NCBI GenBank assembly: GCA_914767715.1
Contig: OU612072.1
Location: forward strand, 23,252,001-23,312,000
Reading direction: 5' to 3'
Source: Membranipora membranacea
Taxonomy: Eukaryota > Bryozoa > Gymnolaemata > Cheilostomatida > Membraniporidae
Length of the DNA: 60,000 nt
Shown here: positions 1 to 12,935 of the stretch, piece after piece
Layout: each line of letters starts with the position of its first letter
How positions within the stretch are numbered: position 1 is the first letter of the stretch
Position numbers and translations under genes: made by a program
The notes under the pieces: generated by a model
What the model saw: only the letters and a program-made list of their open reading frames with translations
Told to the model about the DNA's origin: nothing
Database searches by the model: none

Positions 1-253
1 ATTCCTGACCACAAGTGAGTTATAATGACCAAGAGTTAAAATCACCATCATTAAAAAAATTGAAGTATGTGCCTTGCATCATACTGCTCTGTAGGGGTAG
101 GATGGGGCTCAGTAGGTCTTCACCATCACTATGATCTCGTGGTGCAATTTCATAAGGATTTCGGGAGTAATTGCCCAATGGAAATGACATTAAAGTCACT
201 TTCAGATTGTGACGAATGACTTATTTGACGCAAATACCCATACTGTGTTTATT

Positions 254-346
254 TGGCGGCATGGCTGAATGGTTAGTGCGTGTTAGCACACAATGACTTC
301 TAAGGGATTAGACACGGGAGGCCGGGGTTCAAGTCCTGGCCGCGGC
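254..346 (+). repeat. tRNA-derived SINE head
   Basis: The segment has a pol III A-box-like stretch (TGGCTGAATGG) followed about 60 bases later by a B-box (GGTTCAAGTCC). This is the internal promoter layout of a tRNA or a tRNA-derived SINE. The 5' and 3' ends do not pair into an acceptor stem and the spacing is too long for a normal tRNA, so a SINE head is the better reading. It lies in an intron of the sushi-domain gene. Confidence 0.55.
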
Positions 347-424
347 AGATGATTTTCATGTTTTTTCCATAATGGGAATGGTTAGCATCCATAATTCAAA
401 ATTGGAGTGAAACACAAATTTGAG

Positions 425-592
425 GCATGGGACCATAGTGTATGCAAGTGTTCAAAGTTTCGGGTTCAAATCCAACTACTGTCCACTGAATGCTGTGACT
501 TGTTGAACCCCAAGGTATGCTCCGACCTGCCTACAAACTGAGAGCAAACTGGCGGAGAACTTCTAGCCTCACCTTAGAGGCATTTTATCATT
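425..592 (+). repeat. SINE family A, copy 1
   Basis: A tRNA-like B-box region (CGGGTTCAAATCC) is followed by the family's signature TGCTCCGACCTGCCT and a segment with AGAGCAAA. The same order is found on the minus strand near 910-1150 and on the plus strand near 54625-54790. The copies are diverged but clearly related, so this is an interspersed tRNA-derived SINE. It sits in the intron before the sushi exon. Confidence 0.6.
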
Positions 593-694
593 TTTTTTAA
601 CCACAATGTCCCTTTCAGATATGTTGTTATGTAGATGAATTTAGACATTGTAATGCGATAATATCAACTAAAGTGTCATTACATATATTTTCAG

Positions 695-2874
695 AGACAA
701 TATGTTTGCATCCTGAGGAGACAATCGGCAATCTCATAAACCAGCAGGAGCAGCTGACCTGGTATTTTATTGATGGGAGGTCTTACAATCTTATCTGTCC
801 TGAAGGCTTCAAACCTCCAGAAGGGGGGACGCTGTGGGAATGTTTAGATGGTGAATGGGTGACAGGATCTGACTGTGTCTGTAAGTTTTACCTCATACAG
901 GTTGATTGATTAAAAGGTTGATTAAAATCCGATGTCTTATCACTCGCCCATCCCAAGGCATGGGCGGCGAAATATTATTGCCTTATTGGCAAGGCCGCAA
1001 TATCTGTGCCAATTTGCTCTCTGTTTGCAGGCAGGTCGGAGCACAACCAATCCCCAGTAGAAGATGGACTGCAGAGGGATTCGAACCCACGACCTTCAAC
1101 ACTTGCATGTTGAAGTCCGGCGCTCTAACCAACTGAGCCACCTCCTACTCCTACAGGACTTGTGATAAAGAGACAGCATTGCAATCCTTTCATCATATCT
1201 TGTTTTTCCTTTTTTACAGCGGACACAGCAGATCAAATATTTGTTAATGTTGGTTTGGCCATAGGAAGTCTGTTGATAATTGTCATCATTGTGGCTACAA
1301 TAATGGTGTAAGTTGTGTGCACCAAACATAACCCAGATATACATTCAGTTGAAACTTAACATCAAACTATTTAAGTTTCAGTTTAGACAAATCACTTTTT
1401 CCACCAATACATAACATAACATACTCAAATCTAAAACACAATGCGGCATACTTTCTGAAAAATAAGCATCGAATCATACCATACCATTAATCCACAATAT
1501 ATGGAGCCCAACTTATGAACAACAGAGGGAACCCTATGGGTGACTAAGCATCAATATTCCTCAAGAGCCTGATTGAAGGATAACCTCCACCAAAAGACTA
1601 TGACGACAGCCCAGTTAAATTATTGTTTTTTTGTTGACAGTAAGGCATCAACAAAGAGAGGACAATTGCAAACAGATATCATCTTCGAAAATGAGACCGT
1701 AGCTGAGAAGCTTCAAAGACACCTTTCATTATCCGCTGCCAAGATGGTTGTTGAGGGGAAAGCACAACATCCAAGCATTTCAAAGGGTGCATGTAAGATC
1801 AATAAGGAATAATTTTGTTTGAGACATCGGGCTGCATTTATAAAGATATCACCATGTGTGAACCATGTGTTAACCATGTGAGACAACCACACTCACAGTG
1901 TTACATTCTTCTGTGTCAATCTGAAACACAAATCAAGAACAATCGATTCATGAACACTTGGGAGGCCATATGATAGCAGTGTTGTCACAGCAGTATAAAA
2001 TATTCTGTGAGATATCATCTCTGAGTGAACGATTATGGTAGTGTAAATCCCCACTTTGTCATCAATGACATCCATAAGTTTTGTTCTGCAACTGCATCTT
2101 TTTGCATTGAACACCTGTAGACAGTGCGACACTTAGCTTTCTACTAGTGACGTCGAATATCAGATTCAAAGTTTCCACAGTAAGCAGCAATTGCAAGATT
2201 CTTACCATATCATTTAAGAATTTTGTAAAAAAAAAAGAAGAAATATTATGCAACACCTGTCTTTCTCTATTGTGCAGTGAAAGAAAGAGGAAGGAGCAAA
2301 AGTAAAGCTAAAAACAAGACGGCACCTAAGCAGTCCGGCAAGTCAAGTTAGTATAATATAGTCCATGTTAGTGCTCTTACTTCTTATGTTATAAGTGGAA
2401 ACAAAATAATTTACCTGACCACAATCACTTGGCAGGTTTGCTTTTGTGACCCCCTAAGACAAATATTAATTTTAGAGTCAATATTGCGCGAGAGGCGGCC
2501 AATCAAATTAAGCAGTCAAATAAAGACTTAATGTATATAGAAAGAGGAAAAAATAGCCTAGGATAATAGTTTTCAATGCTGAGAAATAAACCAAATAGTA
2601 GGGTTCACCAATAGTTCCCTCCTGTACTACTCACTCACTTAGTTCAATCACTACTTGTTAAAAGTTATGATTGCCATTATCGTAACTTTTAACAAATAAT
2701 GATAATTATCATTTTCCTCAAGAACAAAGTGAGCTATTGTCTCCTCATGAATACCTTTCCCAAAGCAAATGATACGTTCGCCTTTCTTTTCATGCAGTGA
2801 GCGCAGGGCTGAGGAGTGCAGCACTAAAGAGCTCAGGACAGAAAAGTACAGGGCAAGAAAATGTAATCATTTAA
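695..2874 (+). CDS. Sushi-domain type I membrane protein, 3' part of gene
   Basis: Five exons join in one frame: 695-880, 1220-1307, 1641-1792, 2278-2346 and 2798-2874 (stop TAA). Exon 695-880 encodes a sushi/CCP module: cysteines at the start, middle and end, a G-x-x-Y-x-L-x-C core and a W-E-C...G-E-W pattern before the last cysteines. Exon 1220-1307 encodes a transmembrane helix (core SLLIIVIIVATIMV). The later exons give a hydrophilic cytoplasmic tail of about 95 residues, rich in Lys and Ser. All donors are GT and all acceptors AG, and the phases agree at each junction. The N-terminal exons must lie left of the window. Sushi domains usually bind proteins or glycans outside the cell; the ligand is unknown. 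The tail has no kinase or ITAM-like motif that I recognise. I am fairly sure of the exon chain; the short last two exons are the weakest. Confidence 0.72.
905..1155 (-). repeat. SINE family A, copy 2 (minus strand)
   Basis: Read on the minus strand this has an A-box (TGGCTCAGTTGG), a tRNA-like stem-loop, a B-box (GGTTCGAATCC), the signature GTGCTCCGACCTGCCT, and a tail ending in repeated TTAATCAACC-like motifs. It is the best-preserved tRNA head of the three family A copies. It lies in the intron between the sushi and transmembrane exons. The acceptor stem is not closed, so it is not called a functional tRNA. Confidence 0.68.
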
Positions 2875-4234
2875 TGTTGCTGCCTATAACACAAAGAATC
2901 GAGGGAGTAAATGTATATCTTTGGGTGTCAGCGGTTGCTTCTAATTAACATTGTGGTGGACAATTGTATTGTGTGCATTATCCATCGGATAATTCAATCA
3001 TTCATGGTCATTTGTCTTGCTGAAGGACACAAACTGAGAGATACTGGATCTTTTTATTTCACAGTGTCACCAGAATATTCCTCCACCTTTGCAGAAAACT
3101 GTTATTATACCTGAAATCTTTAATTTTCCTCTACCAATAATACTTTGTAAAGACCTAAACAGAATAAGCAACTGATTAGTGATAATAGATTTAATATAAG
3201 TTATGATAAAACTCACTATATTATGAAGATCATGAGTCATCATCATGAACTATGGTTTATTGTTCTTATCTGTAATCAATTATTTGATTTTCTGTTAAAT
3301 AAAATAACATCAAATGATTTATTTTTAGTGTTTGATCTGGGCCCTGGGAGAGTGTATTCAATGGACCACTGAATAGTATTGTAGGCAATATTTATTATAT
3401 TTATTCAATAACACAAAAAGCATTGTAGTTTACTCGATCAGCTTTGCATGTGTGTACATGCTTGTGGATAATTCGTCATTTTGCCTTAAAGAAGTCTATT
3501 TTCCTTCGTGCCTTGCCTTAACCGTGTGATTGAAGAATATTTTACTTCTCCGAGTGAAGTTTGCCTTATCAGCGCGAGTCAAAAGTTACAGCAAAACGTC
3601 CTTGGTTCACAATGAGAGCATATTAGCTTGTATGTGTTGACAATTAGGCTTCCATGCACATCTGATGGTTAATGGAGAACTGGATAGGACTGTTAGGGTA
3701 CTACAGTGATAAATATATGAATCAAATCCTAGAAATAAGTACCACCTTTAAGTTATTTGTATATCATATTGCCCAGCATTACTCGCTTGCTTTCCATCTG
3801 CTGGCTGATAATTAAGATAGAAAACTAGTGAGTGATTGAATTATTCGATCATTGTTATCTTTAGCTGCAGCAGCAGCAGTAGAACACTCGCGTCTCTGCC
3901 TGCAGAATAAGATTCGAGCGGTATATGCCGATCCCCATCTTTTGCAATGTATTCTATGCTCATGAATATTTTGCATCTTCACTTCTGTTCATATAACTCT
4001 AACCCACCAGTAATTTTAAGTATTTTTCATGCCTATATTTATTACTATTAAGGTAAAATATTGATGTGACTAAGAGTGCATATTTAATGGTTATACTGAT
4101 AACGTTATTCTTCTTCTTCCAGGATAATTTTGATTAATGTTCTTTTTTTTCATCTTGAACACTGAGCTCATCATCACCCTGTTATAATTGAAATATGCAT
4201 TTCAAATTTTAATCAAGCACCAATTTCCCTATCC

Positions 4235-4370
4235 TGTTCGGAGAGGGGGTGTTCAAAGCTTGTCAAGACAGGATAGGAAAAATGGTGCTTGGCTTGAAAG
4301 AGTGGACAAGCTTAGTCCATCCCCCCCCCCCACCACCGAACGAAGCTTGTCAAGACTGACAACATTTTTC
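4235..4370. repeat. MITE-like element with AGCTTGTCAAGAC ends
   Basis: AAGCTTGTCAAGACAGGAT near 4256 and AAGCTTGTCAAGACTGACA near 4343 flank a short interior with a run of cytosines. The motif TTGTCAAGACAGG recurs as inverted pairs at 33064-33111 and 46670-46733 and singly near 48110, so this is a member of a dispersed palindromic family. Here the two ends are in direct orientation, which suggests two damaged copies or a rearranged one. Confidence 0.45.
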
Positions 4371-5976
4371 AATGATACCAACAGTTTAAAGAAACGTTCC
4401 TGCCAATACCAATTTCATCCAGGCCCAATCACTAAGGCTGAGGTCCGCTCATCAGTCGAATAGCGCATACAATTCGAGGATGGGCAACAGAGCATGGCAT
4501 AGTTATAAATGGCAAAACAGGCAAAGCTTACATTTATGCGAAATAGATTATGAGCGGTATTGCATGCTGTTGTAGATCTATGCAGCCGGAGTTGCGTGAG
4601 CCCTAGGTCTTATGAAAGCTATGTTACCATGAGTTGCAAAGTGGCTTCTCTGCTCCTGAAACTAGATTTAAATCAACAGCTGAGAGTTTGTGAATAAATG
4701 AGGGGTTGGGTTTCCTCTATAGCATCATGACACAAAGTTGGAATGTTTTTGGAATACTAGCTAGTAGCAAAAGCTAGTAATAGTTGCTAGGAACCCTTGG
4801 TAAAGTTTAACTATCAATTTCAACGGATAAAGGAAGGCACTAGAAGTAACTATAATGATGAGGGCAACACTCCTGGTAATTGTGAGTTCATTTCATTTGG
4901 ACTGCAGTGCTTCAATGCCAAGTTCCAACTATCTATGATGTAAGCACCAGACTGATACGACAGAGGGCATGAATGAGGATTATGTATCAGCTCTTCTGTC
5001 TCCCTTAATTGGTACTTGATTTATTGATTGGTACTAAATTTGTAATGGTCAATAGAAGCATATCATGAAACAAATTGATGTTTTCAGCAATAATTCTGTT
5101 GAAAACAAGTATTTAGCCACTATAATCACGTATTCGTCACACTGATGATTGTCTGTTTGCTTTGTGTGGTCGGGTTGCACCTATACGAAACTACTATTGA
5201 GATGTAGTGAAAGTGGAACTGTATTCACTTCCAATAATTATATATCAAGGTATGTATCCGCAGAAACCTGGCATCGGCTCTTTTCCCACCCACCAGAAAA
5301 TCTGAGCCAAAGTATTGGCTAAAATTATGTTAACTTTATGTTACTCTCTTTCAGGTCATATTGATTGCTGGTTCTCAGAGTGACCGTGAGTGATTCAGGA
5401 AATATTTGATTCATTTAAAGTAGCAGACAACCACAAAAGTTATATTTTGATATTTGATGTGTAATGATGTACTACTTCTAAATTATAAATAAGTATCAAA
5501 TTTTAAAATTTTAATTATTTCAATTGCAAACGCTCTTCCACCATTTTCTTTCAGACTCTCAAAATAGATATATTATGGAAAAAAAATGATGCATATAAGA
5601 ATTTGTTTCTTGAATCAAAGCAGTTATCTTTTGTTAGTGTCAATCCTAACACATGAACAGTTACATCTCAGGTGCAAAATCATCTACAAAAAGAATATCA
5701 TTGCTTTCAATAACAAAAATCGAGCATTTTGTTTGAGATTATAAACAAAACATAGACTCTCAGTTTAATTTAGTTTATTGCAGTCATTTGGTTGGTGCAG
5801 AACCAAAGCTCATACCTTGGATTTATATTGTTGAGTGTGTTGCCTACTGGTGAAGGTCAATTCAAACTGGATTCATATTTGGTGGTGCCAGGGTTGTCTG
5901 CTACTTTAAAATTATGTTGTGTTCTTCTGATTATAAATAGCACATGCTGACAGTGCTATATTTGTATGTATTGAGG

Positions 5977-6234
5977 TTAATGTCTCCTGTAACGGGTTTT
6001 AACATCAGCGTCTGTGTAGTTTAACATTGACGCTTTTGCTGTTGAATTGACTATCACTAAACATTGAGATGAGAAGGTACTACAACGGCTTTCATGATAG
6101 TCTGCAAAACCTATCATAGACAGATTGTCAACGAAGACCAAATATTTTTTACAGGCCTCTTTGGTCATAGCATGCATGGTGGCTTTGTTACATTTGTATG
6201 GTGCCCTTGTGGCAGCTTTGTCTGTTCGGCTCAA
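5977..6234 (-). CDS. Unidentified open frame, possible element fragment
   Basis: The frame on the minus strand stays open for about 95 codons if the part upstream of the first ATG is included. The product is polar, with several cysteines and a basic end. No family is recognised. A second open frame of 70 codons lies just upstream on the same strand (6346-6558). The pair could be remnants of one mobile-element gene, but no catalytic motif supports this and chance is not excluded. Confidence 0.2.
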   Translation of the reverse strand: MSRTDKAATRAPYKCNKATMHAMTKEACKKYLVFVDNLSMIGFADYHESRCSTFSSQCLVIVNSTAKASMLNYTDADVKTRYRRH

Positions 6235-9200
6235 CTTTGGTGTACTGCCTGGGACAATTAAGTCAAAGTTGTGTCAGTCATTGTCATTGGTCACCAGTTA
6301 TTGACTACTTTGCTACCTGATCTATGTAAAGTTGGAATTATATTTTTATAACTGTGCTTCTGTGTAGGGAAAAAGTTTTGAAATCAGGGATGGAAACCCT
6401 TTGATAGCACCTATCCTGGGGATACGATCGAAATATGACACGCTGAAAATTCCTTCTTTAGTCGCAGCTGCACCTGAGATCAATTTGAAATAACGCAGTC
6501 CTTTGATAGGCCCATATAAATGCTTTAGGGTGTTTAGTAAAAGCTTTAAAGTAGCCATAAGGCATAGTTATTTGAAAAGTCGAGTAAACAAACAATTCAA
6601 GCAAGGTGACAGTACAGTCATTGTGATAATGCATGGATATTTACATGAAGCAACAGTCGGACAGTCAAAAGTTCTGAGAACAGTCAGCTAGATGACCTTG
6701 ATAGAGTTCAGTAACACAGTTTTTGAGTAGAACTGAATGATGTACCAAGAGCTGTAACAATGAGGGCAACATTGATGATCACTGTGAGTTGTTTAATTGA
6801 ACCAAAATGTTTATCTACAACGTTTTTAGTTTTTTTCAACTCTATGGAATGAAATATTTCTATCCTCTTGGAAATCACTTTATCGAACATGCATATACCA
6901 AAATGTGGTAAAGAGCTAATAAAAACATCAAAATTATTTATCATAGTAATAGCCAGTGCATTCTATGGTAGAGGTTTAGCTGTTGGTGTAAATCTACCAA
7001 CTATTCAAAGAAGCAAATAAAGCATCCAAACTGGGATGTCTTCTTTTGTGTGTATTTGCACTATGACTAAAAACAAGAATGTTGAGACTGATAGGATGCT
7101 GAAAAACCTGAATATAATTTGTGTTTCAGACAAGACATGTTTACTTTATATGCCTTGATGCACCAATCGAATCTTCTCATGTGTTGAATCTTTTATCTTG
7201 TAAGTAAACTAAACTTCTTCTCCGATGTGCCTCTGATCGTATCGGTAAGATTTAACCAAAATACTTGGTTTATGTGTACAGTAGACCCAAACCAAATTAA
7301 ATTAAGACCCTGACTACATAATTGATAATGCTGACCTATTGTAATTGAAGTAAATGGAAATACGTTTTTACACAGCCTTCGCATTCAGCATGTATATAAG
7401 TTGTTGTAAACCACATGTCTTAAAACTTTTACATGATGTTACACAGAAAATGTCATCATAATACTGCCTATGAACTAGATCAGACCTAGTTTTATTGCTT
7501 CTGTAACCAGCTCTGTATAGCCCACACCATAAATATAAGACCGATGTGTCTCATAAAAGCGACAATATCTGTGAACAAAAAAATGAGTAGCGAAGATATC
7601 TAAATCTATTTATTTGACATAAGAAAGAGCTGATACAGTGTGTCTTGTACATTTTGGAATTTTGGAATTTTGATTTGAAATTTGTCGTTTCATTTTTCAC
7701 TTTGCGCCTAAAAATCTAGTCGTCACTATCACTAAAAAAAATCAGTCGTATATTTTCTCTCCTACGATCTATGAACATTTCTGACTTGGGCCTGTAACCT
7801 TCGCTAAAAGCTATGGAGAAAATCATGGTTATCTGTTGGCCAACAATACTCATCTATGATTAAGCAATTTGTGGGTATCCTATAAGTGGTGTACCTGTTA
7901 ACATGAAAAATATATGAGCTTAGAGGTAACATTCTATCCAGAACATATCCTGCAGGAAAATCTTGTTGTAATAATGTGAGTTAATATAAAAGTCCCACCT
8001 TGATATGAACTCACAGTATTTCAACATTAAGTTACATCCTTCAATCCGTATTCTTAGACCCCAGGATAAAATCGGCTGATGTAGGATATGCTTACCCTGA
8101 TGGATATCCTGAGTCATCTGGAAGCATTATATGGAACTTGGAGCTTAACTCTAGCATCACAAAGTATCAAAATATCAAATTGGAGTGCAAAGAGACAGGT
8201 GTAGAGGATGGCGAGAAAAAACGAAATTGCATGTAAGTCTGGCTTAGAACTTTAACTTTAGATGCTATGCATGGTACAAAAGTATTACTTGAATGAAATT
8301 TTGTCCCTTCAAAAATTGTTTTCATGTTTTGATTTCAGAAAACATCAGTCTTTATTAGCTAGTTAGGTATAGTTGAGCCATAATTGTATCAATGAAATCA
8401 CCAAGCTCTCGCAGCTGACCTGGGGTTGTCCTTATCGACATATCAAAAGAGGAGGGTTATGCATACCCATGCTTCCCCTGAAGCTCAATCTAAAAGTTGA
8501 ACTTTGATTCTAAATCTGCTTTTTCTATAAATAAATAAAAGATCCTTTTTCGATAGAGACAATGTTATTGAGTACTTTCTCATCAACAAATAAATGAAGC
8601 TTACCATGAGAAGAGAGTTTTCGTTAAGTTGAGGTACACTAAATAAGCCATGAGTTGAAGCTGCTGTTCATACTGCTTATCAATAGGCATCATAGTTATT
8701 TGCAGTATAGTATATGGTTGTCATGCTGACCTTATCAAGTCCTGACCTCATAACTTGTCAAGGTAATAGACCATTGTGTTTGTTCACCTCGTCTGCTTAC
8801 TTAAAGGGCAACCAGGGTTTTAAACAAGCTCTCACTGATTGATTGCATATTGTACCTTTTGCATAGGGAAAAAGGGCAAATCTAAATCAGATGATTATTC
8901 AGTGAGAATTATCTCAACACATTGCAGCCATCAAGTGCTAAAATGCTGCTCAAACTCAACTAAAATTCAACCGGACAGAGAAATTAAGCGAAATCAAACT
9001 CTAGCTAAATTAAACTCCTATAGGGTATATTATACTTCATTTAGTTGGAGACCTATCGAATCCCTGTAACATATCAGACAGACCGTGGAAATTTGAAGAT
9101 GGTGATGAATTTGTTGCTCCCGGTAGATCCTATCGAGTCATGGTGACTGTGGTTTGGAAAGGAAACCAAAGCACTCTCGCCATTATAAAGAATATTACTA

Positions 9201-10539
9201 TTTGTAAGTTTCTCTTTTGAGTTACCTAATTTCAACAAATTTTAAGACACTTCTTAAATACTGGATTTGGAATAATATTTTATGTGACAGTGACAGTGAT
9301 TGGTCCACCAACTACCTAACCTACATATTTTATTCACCAGATTACTCATTACTGCCAGAATTCCTGATTATTTACAACCAGAAATTCTACCACATGTCTA
9401 TATTAGGTAATCTAATTTATCACTGCTTTTGTTGACGACAATTGAAAAGAACTTGCAAGCAATTGAATGAGAACAGATGAATTGGGCCAAACCTCAACGC
9501 CCCAATCAAATCGTGCACAATGGCGTTCACTTTGATGGTGGCAAAGATTACATCATACTAGGACTAAACATTGTATACTCATTATACTCATGCAAATTAG
9601 TATTGCTTGGATAGGTTTTTATTACTCTTCGTTCCAATGTCAAAGTTGAATGTATGCTGTTAGATTTTCTCTCAGATGACAATCATCAGGGCAGATTTAA
9701 ATAACTGCTGCTCTACTTTTTACAGCCCCTGAAATCCCAGCAATAAGCAGCAAAGCCATCTACAATTTTCAAAGGATATGAACGATATCTGGTCAGCTTT
9801 CAGCTTTTTACTGAGAGAGCAAAAGCTGATCGGTTCATTTTAATATGCAGGATCAACCAGTCTGAAGTTGCTTGTAATGAAACAAAGGATAATGAAACAA
9901 ACTACAGTTTTTTGTGAGTATGTCAAAAATTATTTAATTTACGGTTTTGCACATCTTTGTATCATTAAATGAAACAAAAGTGGTGCAAAGAGGGATACAT
10001 GTTCATACAATGAAGCTGTGATGAGTCTGCCATTCCATAAACCCTCTGTGAAAAGAAAAAAAGAGCAGTAAAAGAATGAAACAAGTGTCAATACAGAGAT
10101 CTAAGATTGGTTACAGACTATGAAACAAATAAAAAGCCATAGTGATGTTGTATACTGGGCCTAAAAAACGAGAGGGAAAAACTGTTTGGTAAGGCAAAAA
10201 ACTTAATTCTTTATGGTCAATGAGCCTATTGAGTGTGCCTCAAATTGTTCTGTAGCTACGTTTGACTACATCTTGTGGATTACATTGCATTCCTTGCTGC
10301 TAACTGTTACAATAAGATTATGTCGATTCAGGCAGAGTCTTGTAGAATATTCATTGTCTTGATCTTACTATAGTCAGAAATGACAGTAATGTGGGTGTAA
10401 GTCATCAAGCTAGCCACACATAAACCCAGTTGTCATCATTGACGGTTGAGTATACATTGTCAAACAAAAATATTGTTTACTGAATTGTGATTTGCTTCTT
10501 AATTAATTGATTACATGACAACACACAGGTCTTCAGCTA

Positions 10540-12935
10540 GAAACCATGAGTCAAACGCTGTTTCGAGGCCTTCTCTACTAGTACAACCTCCTCATGGACG
10601 GCCCTAGCAGCATGAAGCCACCCCTGTGTGTTGCTGAGCATCTCAATCAGTCTCATCAACCCTCAGTGAATTTGGTAAGTTTCGGTGGTTTGACATAATT
10701 GGTGTGTTTACGCTGCTGCGCGACCAGGGAGGCTGCCAACTCTTCATTGTTTCAGTGCAACAATGTTCGCCCCATCACTCTCATGCTTATACTCTAAGCC
10801 AAACCAGTGCAGGGAGGTTTGCTTTCCATCAACTCATCGGCGCAAAGTCGCTATCGTCAAGGCACCCGCCCCTCGTGCCACTCGTTCACTACTCAAATTC
10901 ACCACATTGAGCATAGTACAACTCATACACAAGTCAGAGAGATGACTTGTTTGCGCTACAGCCATTGTGATTTCCTGTCTCGCTTTCCCTGCCTTTTATG
11001 CGAGGGCCAAGCTTTCAATCCTATGTTTGTAAAACCTTAGATCTAACTCAGACTCACTTTGAATTTTCACCCTGCAGAGATTTAACTACTTTAATTTGAG
11101 TATTAAAGGCATAATCTTGCTTAGCCTTCTACCCCAAGCAGTTTGCTTATCATCACTTAATCCCCTCATTCTTATCCTTACAAGGATTATAACAAAAGGA
11201 ATTAATTGCTGGCCAACTCCACAAAACAAAGTGAGCGTGTTAAACCCCAGCTTGCAAGTAATAGGATTACTTAGCTTTTGTCTTCACACAGTGCTGTTGC
11301 CTAATCCATGCAGATGCGCTTTCTGCCTCATGTACTATGTTTTTGTGACTTGTTTGAGTGCTTTTCCAGAAAGCCCAACTCTAGTCAGAAATTTGGTAGC
11401 TGATCTAGCCATGAATCCACGGCAGCCAACTTCCACTGCGAATAATTCGCAATTCCAACCTTTGTCTTGGCATTGTGTGACCAGATCTTCGTATCTTGTC
11501 AGTTTTCTCTCATGCGCATATGAGAGATTTTCTTCCCAAGGCACCGTCAATTCCATCAGTATTAGTGCTTTTCCTTTGTCAGACCAAACAATTAAGTCTG
11601 GTCTTTGGTTCGTGATCACAATATGCTGTGGCATGCTGAGCTGCTCTGTGAGGTCGCATCTCACCTGCCATTCTCCGCTGTTCATCAATCCCTTTTTGCG
11701 CAAAATCTTTTCACGCGCTTCACCACCAGCATTAGCATATTCACACTTCTCCGTGACCTATTTACACAACACTTTCAGGACTTGATTATGCCTATACGTG
11801 TATCTTCCCAGGCTCTGTTGGCAATTTGACAGTATATGTCGAAGTGTGCCCTTAGCCGAGCACTCGGCGCATTTCGAGTTCTCGGTCAAATTCCAGCATT
11901 CCAGGTTTGCCGGGGTCGGTAGTTGATCATTAGCTGCACCAACCAGAAAGCTGATCCTTTGTGGCTCCATCGACCACAATTCTGTCCATTTGAGCTGACG
12001 CTGCTCAACAGACTCCCAACAAGTCCACCTGCCTTGTTGGGCTTGGCCTACAGCTCGTGTCTGGCGGCGCTCCTCTTCCATCTTGCGCACCTCATCAACT
12101 GCCATCTCCCGTCTAACCTTTGGGCTTTCCTTTGAGAACCACCGGTTTGCTTCCCAGCCGATGCCATGACGTGCAGTTGTCACAGCACCCACAATCTCAC
12201 TTATCTCCAGTCGAGATTTGGCATCTCTGACAGTTTCTGTGACAGACCATTTTTTACCAGTGTCAAGTGTTGGAGCACATTCCCTTATCACCTGGTCTGA
12301 TGACTCGTTCAACATCATATCCAGTCTCGCCTTTGATGTTTTGTACTCTTCCACAAGCGATTTCATAGGTAGTGAAAGAGTAAACGAACTGGCGTACAGT
12401 GCATTAGTGTTGAAGCTCCTTGGAACTCCGAGCCACTTACGCATGTGCTTGTTAATCATTTGCTCCATTCTCTCAACTGGTGTTAGCGGAATATCATAAA
12501 TTGTCAGAGGCCACAGAATTCGAGGCATGAGTGCAAAGTTGAGAATCCAGGCTTTGAATTTGCCAGACAGACCACATTTTTCAATCGCGTCCAGCCCTGT
12601 AATGACTTGCTTTTTCACCTCGTTTCCGCGAAACCTGTCTGTGATCGGTAAACTATACCAAATTCCTAAGCTCTTCACAGGCTGCTCTTCACAGGCTGCT
12701 CTGCAAGCGTGGGAATGCGCTCTGTTCCTATGAAGTAGGTATTTGGTACAGGCTTGCCTTTACACAAAGACAGGGACCGGCTCTTGCTAGGTTTGAATCG
12801 CATCGCACATCTCTCTATCAACTCATGCAGTCTATCGATTGAAGCTACAACCAGGACCTGAGCTACCACGCGAGTTTCAAGGTAATGGCAACTCTTCCTC
12901 TTTGAAGTGTTGTCATTGAAAATCAACTAAAAACC
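10540..12935 (-). mobile_element. 5'-truncated non-LTR retrotransposon (LINE)
   Basis: The block is less AT-rich than its surroundings. On the minus strand it encodes the end of a reverse transcriptase followed by a zinc-binding-like cysteine/histidine stretch and a C-terminal endonuclease-like domain. The catalytic RT palm is missing, because recognisable homology starts only near 12860 on the minus strand, as in a 5'-truncated LINE insertion. The 3' non-coding part probably runs left to about 10540, but that border is a guess; no poly(A) tail or target duplication was recognised. It lies where half-domains of the FN3-like gene are missing. Confidence 0.7.
11335..12926 (-). pseudogene. LINE ORF2 fragment: RT thumb to C-terminal endonuclease-like domain
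   Basis: Three open pieces belong to one protein: 12675-12926 (end of the RT, with a KSRSL motif), 11758-12678 (RT connection region, with R-I-L-W-P-L and R-K-W-L-G-V-P-R motifs, then C-x2-C and H-x3-S-N-C), and 11335-11703 (a domain with PDLIVW, LELTVPWE-like and EVGCRGF motifs, typical of the C-terminal endonuclease-like domain of these elements). Pieces one and two are put out of frame by a 14-base tandem duplication near 12674-12701. Pieces two and three are in the same frame but separated by an in-frame stop at about 11758. The element is therefore dead at this locus. Confidence 0.75.

Larger units (their letters stand above)
2875..8057. other. Long stretch without a confident gene
   Basis: No exon chain could be supported here. 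The stretch holds a copy of the TTGTCAAGAC palindrome family near 4250-4365, two minus-strand open frames at 5977-6234 and 6346-6558 (listed separately), and AT-rich sequence. One possible small exon at 7130-7199 has a plausible acceptor and a GTAAGT donor, with entry phase 0 and one leftover base, as in the second-half exons of the FN3-like gene downstream. Its translation does not resemble them well, so it is not called. Confidence 0.5.

Noticed and set aside
1085-1145. tRNA gene on the minus strand
   Set aside because: A-box and B-box are good, but no acceptor stem closes and the sequence runs on into a body repeated elsewhere, so it is a SINE head.
10704-11785. Plus-strand open frames, including one of 229 codons at 11096-11785
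   Set aside because: They lie opposite the LINE on the minus strand, which has the recognisable domains; these are antisense shadows or the element's 3' non-coding part.
11923-12733. Plus-strand open frames in the LINE
   Set aside because: They are complements of the reverse transcriptase frame and have no domain of their own.
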